DNA of 64,000 nt from Spirogloea muscicola (taxonomy: Eukaryota; Streptophyta; Zygnematophyceae; Spirogloeales; Spirogloeaceae): NCBI GenBank assembly GCA_009602725.1, contig WELB01000245.1, positions 117,263 to 181,262 of the forward strand, in the 5' to 3' direction. Made by a program: the position numbers and the translations under genes. Below are positions 22,960-38,392 of the stretch, in pieces. The notes beneath the pieces are model-generated. The model saw only the letters and a program-made list of their open reading frames with translations, was not told where the DNA came from and ran no database searches. Within the stretch, counting starts at the first letter, position 1. Each line of letters opens with the position of its first letter.

Positions 22960-24420
22960 ATGGCCGTCGCCGCGGCGCTGGCCTTGGTGCTCGCGCTGGC
23001 ACTGCAGGCGCCGTCAGGTGAGCCCCTCGACGGCACAGCCTGAATCCCCAATCCCAAACCCTCTGCCCAGCAGCGGCGGCATCGGCACTGCTGCGGCGAG
23101 CGCTGCGGCGATGGCCCCAGAGCTCGCTCTCACAGAGCGGCTGAGAGCGCCGGGCGCCGGTTCGCCGCCTCTGCCGCTTTCCTTGCCGCAGTGCTGGCGA
23201 ACCCCAGTGTGCGCCACGTCAAGCGGGAGATTGAGGAGCGGTGGGAGAGCTTCGAGGCGGCCATTGAGGATCACGACCTCCACAGGTCCGCATGCCGCGC
23301 CGCACTCCCGCCTCAGCCACCGCCGCCGCCGCCGCAGCCGCCGCCCTCCTGAGTCGGCCGCCTGGTAACAGTGCCAATTTTCGGCGATCATGGCTGATTT
23401 TATTTACCACGTCCTAGCTTAATGGAAGGCCTGCCTAGGGCTCGGGGCATAGCAGAGAGCTTACTCTGCCAGTTTTGACTGTGCCACTGGACAGCGCGCT
23501 CTCCATCTTCGCGCCGACTGTGCTGCTGCTGCCGCCCGGAGCGCGCGCCCGCGTCCTTACGACCGTCGAGGAGAAGGTGGCGCTGCTCGGGGAGTTCCTG
23601 CACCACAAGCACAACGCGACGTTCTCGGTGAGACCCATGTCTTGCTACTCGCGTGCCGCTGCAGCAACTTCCGACCGTGTGACCCTGAGTCCATAAATGA
23701 GAGTACCTGCATTGCCCACTACCATTCCTGACGATCTTGAGGCTGCTTGCTCAAGAGCTTGCACAATCAGTAGATCGTTTCTCACGATCTGCATCCGGCA
23801 GCTCTTTTTGGGTTCGCATGCATTGTTGCCTCATTGCATGCTGCGGTCTGCGTCGCGCGTCAGGTGCTCATAGAGGACATCACTATAGCCAAGGTGCACA
23901 AATGGAGCAACGACAAGTACGCGGCCATCACTGTCAGCAGCTTCAATGTCACAGGGCACGTTCTCCCTCTCCCTCCTCCATGAGACACTGGCAAATTTAG
24001 CAATGCAGCATACGTGCCAAAGTTCGTGGCTGTCTTCCAGCTCCTTCAACTAATTTGCAGTCTCTTAGGTCACTTTCTGTCCTGCAGACAAAGAGGGCAC
24101 CTCTCTTCTCATGACTGGTTGGCCTAACATTCTCATGCAGGCGTGAGAGTAATGAATTGCTGGACGCTGGCAAGTTGGTACAGAATTGGCAGAAGTTCCC
24201 CATCTGCACTGGTGATGGCAAGTTGTGCAACGATAGCAACGACCGCCGCAAGCGGTGGGCATTCACGTGGGCCATCTGGAACTCAGACTTCCCGCCAGCG
24301 CTTCCTCCGGCCCCTACTCCGGAGCCTGCGCCAGGACCAGAGGATGGCCCCTTGTACCACAGGCGTCACCGTGGTGACATAGACGAAGACGACCTGGAGG
24401 CTAGGGCGTGGGCTGCATGA
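22960..24420 (+). CDS. Predicted secreted or ER-luminal glycoprotein, function unknown
   Basis: Exons 22960-23017, 23192-23285, 23456-23627, 23864-23959 and 24148-24420 give about 230 residues. The start MAVAAALALVLALALQAPS is a classic signal peptide with a plausible cleavage before VLANPS. The mature part holds REIEERWESFEAAIEDH, LDSALSIFAPTVLLLPPG, HNATFS, SFNVTG, a CTGDGKLC pair of cysteines that could form a disulphide, and a proline-rich then acidic C-terminus (DIDEDDLEARAW). Three N-x-S/T sites (HNAT, FNVT, CNDS) fit passage through the secretory pathway. I do not recognise a family. The exon 4/5 junction is ambiguous: GT-AG at 23959/24148, as given, or a GC donor a few bases earlier with acceptor at 24140. 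The consistent phases and unique sequence between two repeat fields argue for a real gene. Confidence 0.6.
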
Positions 24421-25580
24421 AGTGAGCCTGCAAATGCCAAGGGCTCCACAGCAGATTCTGCAGAAGAGTAAGATATGTGAAGACACACAGGTTTACAGCT
24501 GGTGATGAACGTGGAGTCGGTATCCTGTTGTCAAGGACATAGTCCTTGACATGATTCAATGCATAAGATGCAAACTCGTTTTCTGGCGAATAAGCTGTTA
24601 TAGCTGCAAGCTCATACAAATAAGATCACAGACTTGCACTATCTTTGTAGGTCAGGCTGGTATGCTTTGGCTCACGGCTAAGAAAAGCTGTGACGATAGG
24701 ATGTGTGGCATAGTGAAGCATGTCTGCATGTCATCACAGTCAAGTGCAGGACAGTGACACAGGCCTGGCGGTCAGGTGATATTAGGCACTGATATTAGGC
24801 ATGTTCTGTAATTCCAGTCAAGCCTTGCTGGTTTTACTTGCAACTTTAGGCAGGCAGCCATAACATTGCAGACCGAATGCCGAGTGAGGAAGCTTGCAAA
24901 GGCTGGACTTAAACAGCTCCTGCGTTTTTAGAAGCTCCAAGCACAACATATTGGTATTCTGCAATATTTTCTGCTCTGCCTGCAAAGGTGTTTATGATAG
25001 TAGGTGTGAATCTACCCGTGAGTTCATCAGCATTCAGAGTACTGTTTTGAAAGAAGTGAGGCTGCAATGAGGCTATGCGCCCATCCTCTGGCCCTTCACT
25101 TACAGAGGCTGGTGTCGTGCTGTATCTCATCGACGGCTTATTTGTATCGATCTGACTAAGACAGCTGACCTGGCTTGACGCGTGGCTTCCTAGGGTGGGT
25201 CATACGCTTTTGGGTGTGATTCAAGCTAAGGATGGAGGACCACTTCTCTGTCTTCCTTCCTCTCTCTCTCTCTCTTTCGGCGACCGCTCATCAATTGCGG
25301 ACAATAACAACGACCGCTCATCAATTGCGGACTACATCAACAACGGAGCCACTACAAGGGCCAAAGCCCACGCGCGACTGCGGCCGTCAGAAGACCGTTC
25401 GAAGCGCAACGAGGGAAGCCCATCTGGAGTTACCTCAACCACCCACAAGACCGAGAAGGTGGGCGCTACAGAAGCGGTGGCGGGGCACTCGTGAAACGGA
25501 CGGCCGAAGATGACCATCTTACGGTCGAGTCGGCCACTGAGACGGGTGACGGCCCGACAGCCGACCATCCAGCTTAGCCA
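24421..25580. other. Gene-free interval, mostly unique sequence
   Basis: No supported gene. At about 25280-25335 the word GACCGCTCATCAATTGCGGA occurs twice in direct orientation. A minus-strand open stretch at 25130-24909 has a protein-like composition but no recognisable motif or splice context. Confidence 0.5.
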
Positions 25581-26560
25581 GTAAGAGAGCAAGCGCGGCC
25601 AGATTAACTGGTGGCTGGGAGAGGCCAGCCCAAAAGAATGGACAGTAAGCGTAGTCAACGGCCGAATCTGGCCTATCAGGCAGCGCTAGGATCTTCGCCG
25701 CTGCCAGGCCCACGTCGGGGCAAGCGGCCTCTGCAAAAGAAGGGCTCGCCCATTGAGGATAGGGGGCCGGAAAAAGCCAGCCCAAAAAATAAGGGACAAA
25801 AAGGGGCCAGGGGAGGCACTAAGAAAAAACAAGCACAAAAAGAAACTCAGCAGCTATGAAGCATTCACTAACCCCTGCTAAGCAGCCTCAGGTCAGGGAG
25901 ACCGGGTTCCTGGAAGCGGGTCCCCAGACAGTCTGCATAGCAGTCCATCTATGGCCCGCGCGTTGCACCTGCGTGCCGGAAGAGCCCACGCAGAGAGAGC
26001 CCACGCTGCTGCCCTACGGCTCTGGCCTCACTCGTAGCTACTGACTGAGTGGTCCATCCTCCACCCGTTCTGCCATAGCGCTTTAGCTCGTAGTTTGGCC
26101 CCTTCGAACCTTGTCAATTCTTTTCGGGCTGGCTTCTCACAGCCCTTGCCCCCATTGGGAGAGCCACTTCTCTTCTTTGAACATTGTCCATTCTTTTTTA
26201 GGCTGGCTTTGCCAGCCCCTCTTCTCTATGGGCGCGCACTTCTCTTAGCAGGGGTTACCGAGTGCATCGTAGCTGCTTAGTTTCTTCTTGTGCTTGTTTT
26301 CTTTAGTGCTTCTCCTGTCCCCGTCTCGTACTTTGTTCAGAGTTTTTTGGGCTGGCTTTTTCCAGCCCCTATCCTCAATGGGCGAGCGCTTCTCTGCTTT
26401 GCAAGTTTTACTTTCTTGTGCATCATTACGTGTCCTCAAGTGTTGGTTTTTTCTTTTTCGGCACCGTTTTGTGGCCGTTGTGGCCTGCTAATATTGTCCA
26501 TTCTTTTCTGGGCTGGCTTTGCTAGCACCTCTTTTTCTATGGGCGAGCCATTTCTCTTGC
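25581..26560. repeat. Repeat field 1b: further copies of the dispersed family
   Basis: It holds the GCGCGGCCAGATTAACTGG module at about 25590 and inverted hairpin modules at about 25740-25830. Tail copies lie at about 25865-25900 (-, SDLRLLSRGY and stop), 25960-26045 (+, ending LTRSY and stop) and 26235-26265 (+, LSRGYR, stop lost). GGGCTGGC...CAGCCCC hairpins occur at about 26200, 26350 and 26510. Confidence 0.8.
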
Positions 26561-27638
26561 CGCGGGCCACTTGGCCTCTCATCGGACTGTTATCTTTCAG
26601 CCTGGCCAACAGGATCGACGATTCCTTTCGGTTTGTTAAATGTGTAGTCTAGCACGTCAGTATTTGTCGTTATCTAGACTAATCGACGCCACTGCACAAT
26701 CGACGCCCTCTCGCATGACACTGGACACACATAGCTATCAATGATTGCCTGCAACGACAATGCTCGCATGATCTCTGCTCTACTAGCAACCTTAGGTGCA
26801 CTCTTATTGTCCTTCAACTGGCTCTCAAGCCAGTCGGAGTTGCTTGACAGCATCCGGTCAATGCATACAGACCATTGCACCACTCTCATTGACAGTGGCT
26901 CTCCTACATTTGGAAAAGGTAAACACCTGCATGATATATAGGTCAATAGCAGGTGCGACAATGTTATGACGCAAGCTATTATAATATATGACGCAAGCTA
27001 TTACAATGTATGTAACAGAATTACGGTCACAGGCTATTTGCAGGTCCGCCTGGCCATTTGCAGATGCAATCCAAAGTGTACTGTTCCAGTCTTCTCTTGG
27101 GTGGCCACTTAAAAAGGCAAAGATGGAAAGTGTTAGAAGAAGCTGATTCTCCTTCTTTGCCGGTTTCTAAGCTTTCCTATACCATAGATGACATTGCGAA
27201 CAGCAAGCCCTTAAACCAAGCACAAGTGTGAAAGAGTAGCAGGTTAGAGTTTTTGAAAGCAGTCACGTCAAACTGTGATACGCGACCCACTTTAGTACAC
27301 CCAACATTTCACGACCAAATACCGCTGTACAGTAATAAGGTAAATTCTGCAGCAAGATAAATATCTCCACTTATGACTGTCACTCTGGGAAATGTGGTGT
27401 GGATGTGTGTACAAGCTTGACATATCAACATGATAGCCATTAAAAGTGAAACAGCTCCTTGCTATACGACATGACAGGAAAGATGTCTCCTTTATGACAA
27501 TCAGGGGCATCGTAAATCATACAACAGTCAATATAAAGCATTGATCGGTTTTCTTTGCTCACTCGCTAAGCTAAAAGCAGGCTTTGTTCGGCTCTTCAGC
27601 ACATATCAACAAGCTAGCAGTTTTGCAGCATTAAGGCA
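26561..27638. other. Gene-free interval downstream of U1-C
   Basis: Unique sequence with no supported exon. A short direct duplication containing TGACGCAAGCTATTA lies at about 26967-27006. The part next to 27639 should be the U1-C 3' untranslated region. Confidence 0.5.
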
Positions 27639-29543
27639 TCACGCTGTGGATGCGGGGTCGTAGTTGCCATTGGGTGCGGAGCTGAAGCTGCCATTGCTCA
27701 AGTTACTCGGCTGCTCCACCTGTGGCCCACCGGCGGCAGGAGGGGGACCCGGCATGCCGCTGCCAGCGGGTGGGGGTGCTGAGGCTGGTGGCGGAGCGCC
27801 ACTGCCGGGAGGTGGGCCGCCGTAGCCGAATGACGGCCCAGGGCGCGGGTGTTGTGGCTGACCCGGCGGCGACGGGCCGTACCCGGGGGCCCCATAGCCT
27901 GCACCATGCAGCAAAAGTTGCCTCAAGAAACGAAGCAATGATGTGCGACTTACAGATTCGGCAGTAACAGAATGCAATTTACAATTCAAACAACACCAGT
28001 ACCATATTGGGTGGACTTTGCTAGTCGTGCAGTCAGAAGCCAATAGCTGTAACAGAAGCACTCCTGACCTCCAACAAAATTGAGCTCTTAGCTCTAGCAT
28101 GGCATTAAGGTTGGCCTTACCGCCAGGGGGGCCAGGAGGTCCGCCATGCATGCCGTGCTGACCAGGCGGCGGCAGCACAGGTGGACGGATGCCGCCGGGG
28201 GACCCACCGCCGGGCACGGGCATGGGCATGGGCATGGGCAGCGGCATGGGCATCGGCCGGTGGTGGTGGTAGCCGCCGCCCATCGGCCCCCCCGGCGGCG
28301 GCGGCAGCGAGTGCAGGTGGTGATGGTGCGGGAAGCCGCCGCCGCCGCCGCCAACTGGCGCGAACGGGCCCCCCACGCCGCCTGCACTCAGGTGCTCCTT
28401 CACCTTCTGGTCGATCAGGCTCTGCGTCTGCTGCTCCTCAAACTGCTGGTAGTACTGCCGCACGTTTGCCTGTCCAACCAGCGCCCACACGACGACCACG
28501 GCACTGAGCAAGCTGAGGCTGCAAGCGCTCAGCGCGCTTGTGCCAGCAGCCCCAATTGTATTTCAACTAGGCGATCAATTGTACATACCATTGATCACAT
28601 CGTGGACTTCAAGCTTCTCACATCAAGCTGTCACCCACACCTTACCAGGCCATAAAGCCCTTCGACTTCAAGACTGTGAGCTAATTGCAAATGAAGTGAA
28701 GACCAAGGCAACAAAGCCGACTGCAGCCAGGCTCAGGAACATGGGTGCAGCACAGTTTTGTTCTGCCTTGTACCCAAAATCATAGTGTGATAGATATGAT
28801 ACAGATCAAGTCGGTTGCCTGACCTTGTGCTTGTACCCGGCATTGTGCTGCTTCCGCACCGACGGCTGGCACACACAAAGAGAGTCCACGGCGCAGCGGG
28901 GAGTCAGAGCTCTGCTCGTGCACTGAGGGCTGCGCCCTCGGCGGCGCTGCCAAGCCAGGGCAAGGGAAGAGTCTATTGTAGGAGCAATTAACTTTCTTTA
29001 CCACTATTCTTAAGGCTCTTCACAGCCGCTCTTTCTATATCAGCAGCCGCATTCTTTCCTGAGTTAGCGTCTTCCAGCTCTGCGACGCTTACCAGCGGAC
29101 GCCTTGTGACATCCAACGTAATCATAACCCAATCCTAAACCCTGGGGGACCTCACCACTTGAACCCTGAACCCGTAAGCCGAGATCACAAACTCTTATCA
29201 GGCCCGCTGGACGCCGCGAGGCTCACCGAGTCGTGCGTCAGGTACGTGTCACAGTAGTCGCAGTAGTACCTGGCGTCAGCGTCAGAGTCACCGTCATCGT
29301 CAGCGGCAGCGGAAGCGGCACGAGCCGTCAGAGGCAGCGACAGCGGCGAGGCCTGTCGGTCCCGGTCCCTGGCGCACCTTCCGAGGTTCCCCGCCGGACG
29401 ACTGCTCGGCCGTCCATGCCCTCGCCGCCGCAATAGTGCCGCCGGGCGTGCGAGCGCATTTCACGGCGCGTTTGGCGGCGGGTTTGCCGCGGCGCGCAGG
29501 CCAGGGCCAGGGCGGCGAGGGCTCGGCGGGCGAACCTCGGCAT
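27639..29543 (-). CDS. SNRPC: U1 small nuclear ribonucleoprotein C (U1-C)
   Basis: Exons read 29543-29536, 29269-29227, 28865-28824, 28469-28121 and 27898-27639, giving about 233 residues. Spliced, the N-terminus is MPRYYCDYCDTYLTHDS, then PSVRKQHNAGYKHK, then ANVRQYYQQFEEQQTQ and SLIDQKVKEHL. This is the U1-C zinc finger, with the CxxC pair and two histidines in the expected places, followed by its helix. The rest is Gly/Pro/Met-rich with a His cluster, as in plant U1-C. The protein helps the U1 snRNP recognise 5' splice sites in the nucleus. The first coding exon is only 8 nt, deduced because ATGCCGAG plus the next exon restores the invariant start. The last exon encodes Pro/Gly-rich sequence ending NYDPASTA. 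A telomere-like stretch lies in intron 2. Confidence 0.95.
29121..29172. repeat. Degenerate telomere-like stretch in U1-C intron 2
   Basis: AATCCTAAACCCTGG and GAACCCTGAACCC units resemble the CCCTAAA pattern seen at 8278, 34951, 35810 and 39207. Confidence 0.5.
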
Positions 29544-30128
29544 GGTGGCCGCAGCGCCGGCGTGCGCGCGTCCGCCGTTAGCTGATCCCCGACATGACAA
29601 CCTCCCGCTCGACTTCCTCCGCCGTCGGCGCCGCAGCCGCCGTCGCCGCCGCCGCCGCCGCCGAATGCGGCACGGGACGCGCCGCAAGCGGCGCTCAGGG
29701 TCGGGGGCTTAGGACCTGCGGCTAGTCCATCCTTCCAAACCCTAATGTATTGGAGTTAACTAATTGATTTGTAGTTAAGTCGTTGAGTCTATGTATTAAA
29801 ATATCCTGACCGAAATGCCGCCGACAAGAATCCACATATGTCGCGCTAAGCTTGCCTGTTCGGTACGCTTTTTGAGCACGGGGCACAGATGGATTCTCGG
29901 ATCTCGTAAAGTACTCCGTAGACTTCGACATTTCAACATCATTCCCTCCGGAACTCAAACTGCCGAGCCCTCCATAACCGCGACCGGTTTTGATCACTTG
30001 TCATTCGGCGTCTCTCCGCGACTCGTGGCGCCGCCTGCGGCGCAGTCGCCGCCGCGCCGCGCGGGCCGTCGTGTGCCAAAGTAGCCCTACGTGGCTGCCC
30101 CCGCACTTGCGGCGGCGCAGCGTTGGCC
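29544..30128. promoter_or_regulatory. Divergent promoter region, U1-C / geranylgeranyltransferase-I beta
   Basis: 585 bp separate the two start codons. Both ends are GC-rich with GCC/CGG triplets and the middle (29740-29830) is AT-rich. I see no convincing TATA element. Confidence 0.55.
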
Positions 30129-33100
30129 ATGGCCACGACGGCGGCCGCCGTCTCGGGGGCGGGCTTCAACCGCGCCGCGCACGTCGAATACCTTCGCACT
30201 GCGCTGGGCGGCCTCCCGACGCCGTACGAGGGCCAGGAGGTCAATCGCCTCACGCTGGCCTACCTGGCCGTTGTCGGCCTCGACGTGCTCGGCGCCCTGG
30301 ACCAGGTCCCCTGTTGGAGGGCCAAGCCGTGAGCTCAACGCAGTGTGCTTCGATAACTGCAGCCGCCAACCTCATCTACTCAATCAGAAGAGCGGACAAG
30401 ATAGCAGGCCCCGGGCCGGCGCTGATGGGGCAGCGAGGTATTCTGGCAGGTCGACAAGGTGGCCGTCGAGGACTGGGTGTACAGCCTGCAGGTGCTGCCG
30501 GCGCCGCACAGCGAGCTAGAGGGGGACGCAGGTGCATTGCCGCAGGCAGAATCCATGTGCAGTGCTCCACCCGTCCACATTGCAAAATGTACGAAGACTT
30601 TGCAACTTATAAGCCGAATTCGCAGGTCGCAGATCAGCTGCCCAAGGCACCATGCAGCAGCTACTAGGCTTCCTGAACATCACTGAAAGAGCATGTCATT
30701 GATAGCAGCACCTTTCTGAAATACAGTGTAACATGCTTGAGTCCTCCAAAGAGTGGTGTCCCTGTGGCAGGCCCTTCCATAGTATACGGCTTCAGGGGAT
30801 CTCCATCTGCAGGCATCCCTTATCGTGCAGAAGGCGTGAGTCGCTACCCTGCAGCTGGCTAGCTTGAGTTCCTACAGCAGAAACTGCAGAGATTGCTTAA
30901 TTGTAGTACTTACAGGGTCAAGATTGTGCAAGGATATGCCTTTGCCTAGGCATGACTGGTATGACCAGACTATATCAAGATGCCTTTAGGAATTGTGCAT
31001 GCAGGTGCTGAGCAGCCAAAACTAAGGCTGCACATTGATGACTTGACGTATATGCAGACGCACGCTTCAACGGAGGTTGACGGAGGAAACCTTGCCAACA
31101 CTTATACAGCCCTTTCCATACTTGCCACCCTCAACTCTGACTTTAGCAGGCTGAGGAGGGCCTGCATTGTGAACACCATCCACAAGCTCCAATGTGCTGA
31201 TGGCTGGTCAGGACTGCCTGACATCCTCCTGGCTGCACTCATGCGGCAGGCGTGACATATATGTACCCCGTAGACCTTGCCTAGTCTCCAAAATCAGAAG
31301 CAGGCCTTCACTGAGGGTGGTTGCTTTGTCTGCTCTCATATGTCCATACAAATATACAAGAAGTGCAAAGCAATGGCGCCGTCTTACTGGCACCTCCGTG
31401 CTGCACGTTTGCAACTTGATGTCTAGCATTCAATGCATCATCTTCAATATGTGCAGCTTCATTCCTGTCCTTGGTGGTGGCGAGTCAGACATGCGCTTCG
31501 TCTTCTGTGCAGGTCGAACTGTAATAAGACCTGCTCCTTTCATTTGAGGGCCTTTGGCATTAGTCAGAGATCAGCTACTCAACTGCCTGCTTCTGCAAAG
31601 TATTCTGTCATGCAGCACATGCTGACAGTCATTCTCTCCAAGCACACTGCCATCAGCAGATCAGCTCCAAGTTGTGTAGCAGTGCTGTGTATGCATTTTA
31701 AGAGTGTGGGCCAGTATGCTTTGTGTAATGCAGCTGCCATTTGTCACATACTGGATGGATGGGGCAGCATCCGGAGGGACTCTGCCATGTCGTTCATCCT
31801 AAAGAGCAAGGCAGGTGTATACATCATCCACGTCTCCTTCAGTAACGTGGTGCTGCTACTGCAGATTGCTTGCAAGACTCCTGTGTCTGACAGAAATTGG
31901 AATGCATGTCAACTGTATTGACCAGTACCGTTATGTTTGCAAATTCCAGTCCTATGACAGGGGGTTTGGTCTGAGACCTGGCTGCGAGTCCCATGGTGAG
32001 ATGCCAGATGTGTCTGGGAGGATAGGGATTGAGATTTGCAGTATGGCTGAGTGGATGCAATCCCTGTTCTCTAATGTGAAGAAACTGCTCTGCTCTGCAA
32101 ATGTCCTCTTCATGATTAGAGAGAGAGGATCTGAGAAGGTGACAAATTTCATGCTGTTCAATATTAGGTGGTGCTACATACTGTGCTCTTGCTGCCCAGA
32201 GGTTGATGACCTGCAAGCCCGCCACTATGGAAGACAGTGTGGAGCCTGGATCGGAAGCGAGCGCAGAAGCGCAAGCGCTTTGCCACATGCAAGAGCAACT
32301 AGAACCTTGTGTAAGTGCCAATGCGTGGGAGTCTATATCAGAGCGCACTGCTGAGCAGGCCAGATTCGAAGATGCACAAGGAAGCCAAGCCAGACCATAT
32401 AAGGATGAACCTGCAGCTGGTTGCATTGAGCATTGGTTGGCTCAGTCAGTGTCAGACGAGCTCATTGGATGGTGCTTACAGGTCCGCTTTCTTCTTAGCA
32501 CCTTCTGATTGTTTGAAGGAAGTAGTAGCATATACTTAGTTGCGATTCTTCTGTGGGTCGCTATTCCATATGCTTTTCTGTAGCTTGAAGGTTGATAATA
32601 CTTGACTTTTACTCATGATTGAGTGTGCTCAAGATGATGTATAACGTAAGAACCTTGGTGCTGTACGGATGCTTATCACACAGAAGCAAGACAGTGATGG
32701 AGGTGGGCTCAAAGGGCGCACGAATAAGGATGCAGACTCCTGCTATTCTTTTTGGTGAGGCAGTATGATATTTTGGTCCTTTCTATTGATGCTGGCTCTA
32801 GAGCACACTCTATGTAGTCAGATTTATGAAGTCCTTTGTCCCCTTTGCAAGTGCATACAAAAGGCAAGGGAAATCTCACTCAGAGCAGAATGATGAGCCT
32901 TCCTCCAAGACTGTGGTGGCTCTATCATAGTGAACAGGAAGCTCCTGGTGTTTGATCTGTACCAGTGCTAGAGTTTGCCTTCGGAACATGAGCAGGATGT
33001 TCACTGGTGTGAGTCAACTTGTGCACATGTCCATAGGGTTGGCGCCTCGCTCCAGATGCTGGGTGCATACCATTTGATTGACAAGGGGGCTCTTCGCAAC

Positions 33101-33592
33101 TTCCTCCTGACATGCCAGAAGGTGAGCCACTACAATCTCGATGGTGGCCAAGGTAGCTTGGTCATTCTGTCATAGTATTATGTTAGGATTTCAGAAAGTT
33201 TGTATCATTTGCCGGTTGAGCTCGTAATATGTGCCGCACTCCACATCCTAGGCGGGTAGGAAGCGTGTAAACAGTCACCTTTGGCCCCTCCTTGCATGCT
33301 GCAATGTAACAACAGAAACAGGGTGCTGTTGAAAGGAGGGTTGCTGCACAGCAGGTTATGGAGTGTCAATGGCTGTGCTGACAGTCGTTGTTGAGTGAGC
33401 CAGCAGGAGAGTGGCGGCTTCAGCAAGTGGCCTGATGCACACGCAGACCTGCTCCACACCTTCTACAGCATCTGCGGGCTCAGCCTGCTGGGCACTCCGG
33501 GCCTGCAGCCTCTCTGCTGCGAGCTTGGCATAACTCAGCGAGCTGCCAGCTGTTTGCCGCGACAAGCTCTGCTTTTCGTGCCACTCGAATAG
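30129..33592 (+). CDS. PGGT1B: Protein geranylgeranyltransferase type I, beta subunit
   Basis: Eleven exons: 30129-30305, 30450-30531, 30771-30835, 31058-31206, 31457-31512, 31734-31810, 31950-31995, 32168-32481, 32684-32754, 33037-33121 and 33404-33592. They give 436 residues. With the alpha subunit, the enzyme attaches geranylgeranyl to C-terminal CaaX cysteines. Prenyltransferase repeats are visible: EVNRLTLAYLAVVGLDVLG, SYDRGFGLRPGCESHGGATY, KQDSDGGGLKGRTNK and QESGGFSKWPD. Probable zinc ligands are the D and C of DADSCYSFW and the H of LLHTFYSICGLSLLG. ESDMRFVFCA and GATYCALAAQRLM match the type-I beta subunit better than farnesyltransferase or Rab transferase. Exon 8 carries an insert of about 70 residues, acidic and Gln/Ala-rich, between ATYCALAAQRLM and IGWCLQ. 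The intron after 31810 starts with GC rather than GT. Confidence 0.92.
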
Positions 33593-35266
33593 GTACAACA
33601 TGTTTGCAGGCAGAGACGGTGTTAGCAGCAGTTGAGAGGTCTTCTTGGTGCCGCTTTTCCACCACAAATACCAGAAGCTGTATATGAGGGCTTGTGATTG
33701 CTGCTCTTGTTTGATATGCATCACATCTCCATGCGCTCCTGCTCTTTTAGGAAGTCATAGCACAGTGGATGAAGTTACCAAGTCAATTGCTTACTGGCAA
33801 ATCAGTTCTAGCCATCGCAAGATCTTGAAGAAGCTGATGTCAACTGCTCGTGTCGTGTCGTACTGCAATAAAATCCAAACGAGGAAGGTCGGTGACCGGT
33901 TGCAGGGACAATACAGGGACTGTCGTTGCCAGTTCTCTGAACTGCATGAGTTTTGTGTGATTGATACTTGAATGCCATGTGCAGAGATGTCACATTGGCC
34001 GAGAATACTGATGACAGCATGGACCTCATCTTGAAATAAGGAAGGAGCATGTCACCCAAAAAGCCGCCCCATTTATAAGGACGAGATCAGTATCATCTTT
34101 TTGAGGTATAAGCAGAGTGTCATCCTGCATGAGCGATATTGTTCTCGGGCTATTGGAAGCTCCTGGAGCAGAAATGCCCTGGTTCAATGCTTGTCCTTAT
34201 CAACGAGCAGAAAGGCAATGTTTTGTCACTAGGGACAGGCAAAGCAGCCAACTTGCCCTACATGAGCATGCTCATTCGGCTCCTGACACTCTGCACTTGT
34301 ACCATTGCACAGTGTCCAGTTGCCTTGCAACTATGTCCAAGAAGCGATGTGCATGAAGGCATTGTATTGCTGATCGTGTTGCTGTTTGAGGAGAATCACG
34401 TTGCCAGATTTTGGTGCAGTCAGATTAGCCTTCTGGATGACGTCCTTTTGAGCTCTTACCGGCTCCTCTGTCACGTCTTCATAGTCTGTGAAATGGCTTT
34501 TCACAGCCCTCGCCCCCTCTGAGATTAGCTGCTTCTGATTTTGGGCTCGCCTCTAACAGCCATCGCCTTGTTTAATTTTGGCTTCTCACAGCCCTCGCCC
34601 CCTTCGAAAATAGCTGCTTCTGATTTTGTGCTCGCCTCTAACAGCCATTGCCTTGCTTAAGTTTCTTAGAGCTAAGTCGGTGAGCCGCCTCTGCAGCCAA
34701 CGGCCTCTGCTTGGCCTGCCTGACCCCTGAGTTTCCTTTAAAAGGTTCGAAGCATGGCTACTCATCAAAAGCTGGGGAAAAGCTGAAGGGTGAGCGCGCA
34801 CGATCGTCATCTGCGAGCTCCCGTGTGCCATTTTGTTTGTGTATCGTTCCTGTTTGTGCATAAAGCATCAGAAGGCGAGATTAATCAGCGATTGGCCATT
34901 TTGGCCTTCGTTTGTTTCATATATGCACGGAAACTCTCTCCAGTGGAAAAACCCTTGCCGAACCCTAAACCTAACCCCTCCCCATCTTTCCCGGGGGGCC
35001 GCCGCCGCCGCCGCCGCCGCCACCGCCGCGGCCGCCGCCGCGGCCACCGCCGCCGCCCGCCGTCGACGCCGCAGAAGCCGGATTCTTTCCTCAGCGCGGT
35101 CTTTGCATTCGCCGCGAGGCCGCCGGCTCCTGCGATTCGAGAGGCGCGGCTGGGCGTCGGCTGCCCGGTGCGGCCGCCATGGCTGGCCGCGGTTGCTAGC
35201 GCCGGGCCCCTCCCGCGGGGCTCGGCAAGGGCCGCCGCCGTCGGCGGCGGCGGCGGCGGCAGGCCC
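33593..35266. other. Gene-free interval with repeat fragments upstream of PRMT1
   Basis: It holds a near-tandem duplication at 34493-34660, a copy of the GGCCATTTTGGCCTTCGTTT block at about 34893-34945, and a telomere-like patch at 34951-34982. A strongly GCC-rich, probably transcribed leader runs from 34995 to 35266. The PRMT1 frame stays open upstream of its chosen ATG through this GC-rich part, so a longer N-terminus is possible. Confidence 0.55.
34493..34660. repeat. 84-bp near-tandem duplication
   Basis: Two diverged units (about 34493-34575 and 34577-34659) share TCACAGCCCTCGCCCCCT, TAGCTGCTTCTGATTTTG and CTCGCCTCTAACAGCCAT. Both contain the CACAGCC hairpin word of the dispersed family. 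Confidence 0.8.

Positions 35267-38392
<3,126 letters not shown>

Noticed and set aside
24909-25130. 73-codon minus-strand frame with balanced composition
   Set aside because: No start or splice context, no neighbouring exons and no recognised motif.
29722-29997. 91-codon minus-strand frame between U1-C and the geranylgeranyltransferase gene
   Set aside because: It lies in the divergent promoter region and has no recognisable domain or partner exons.
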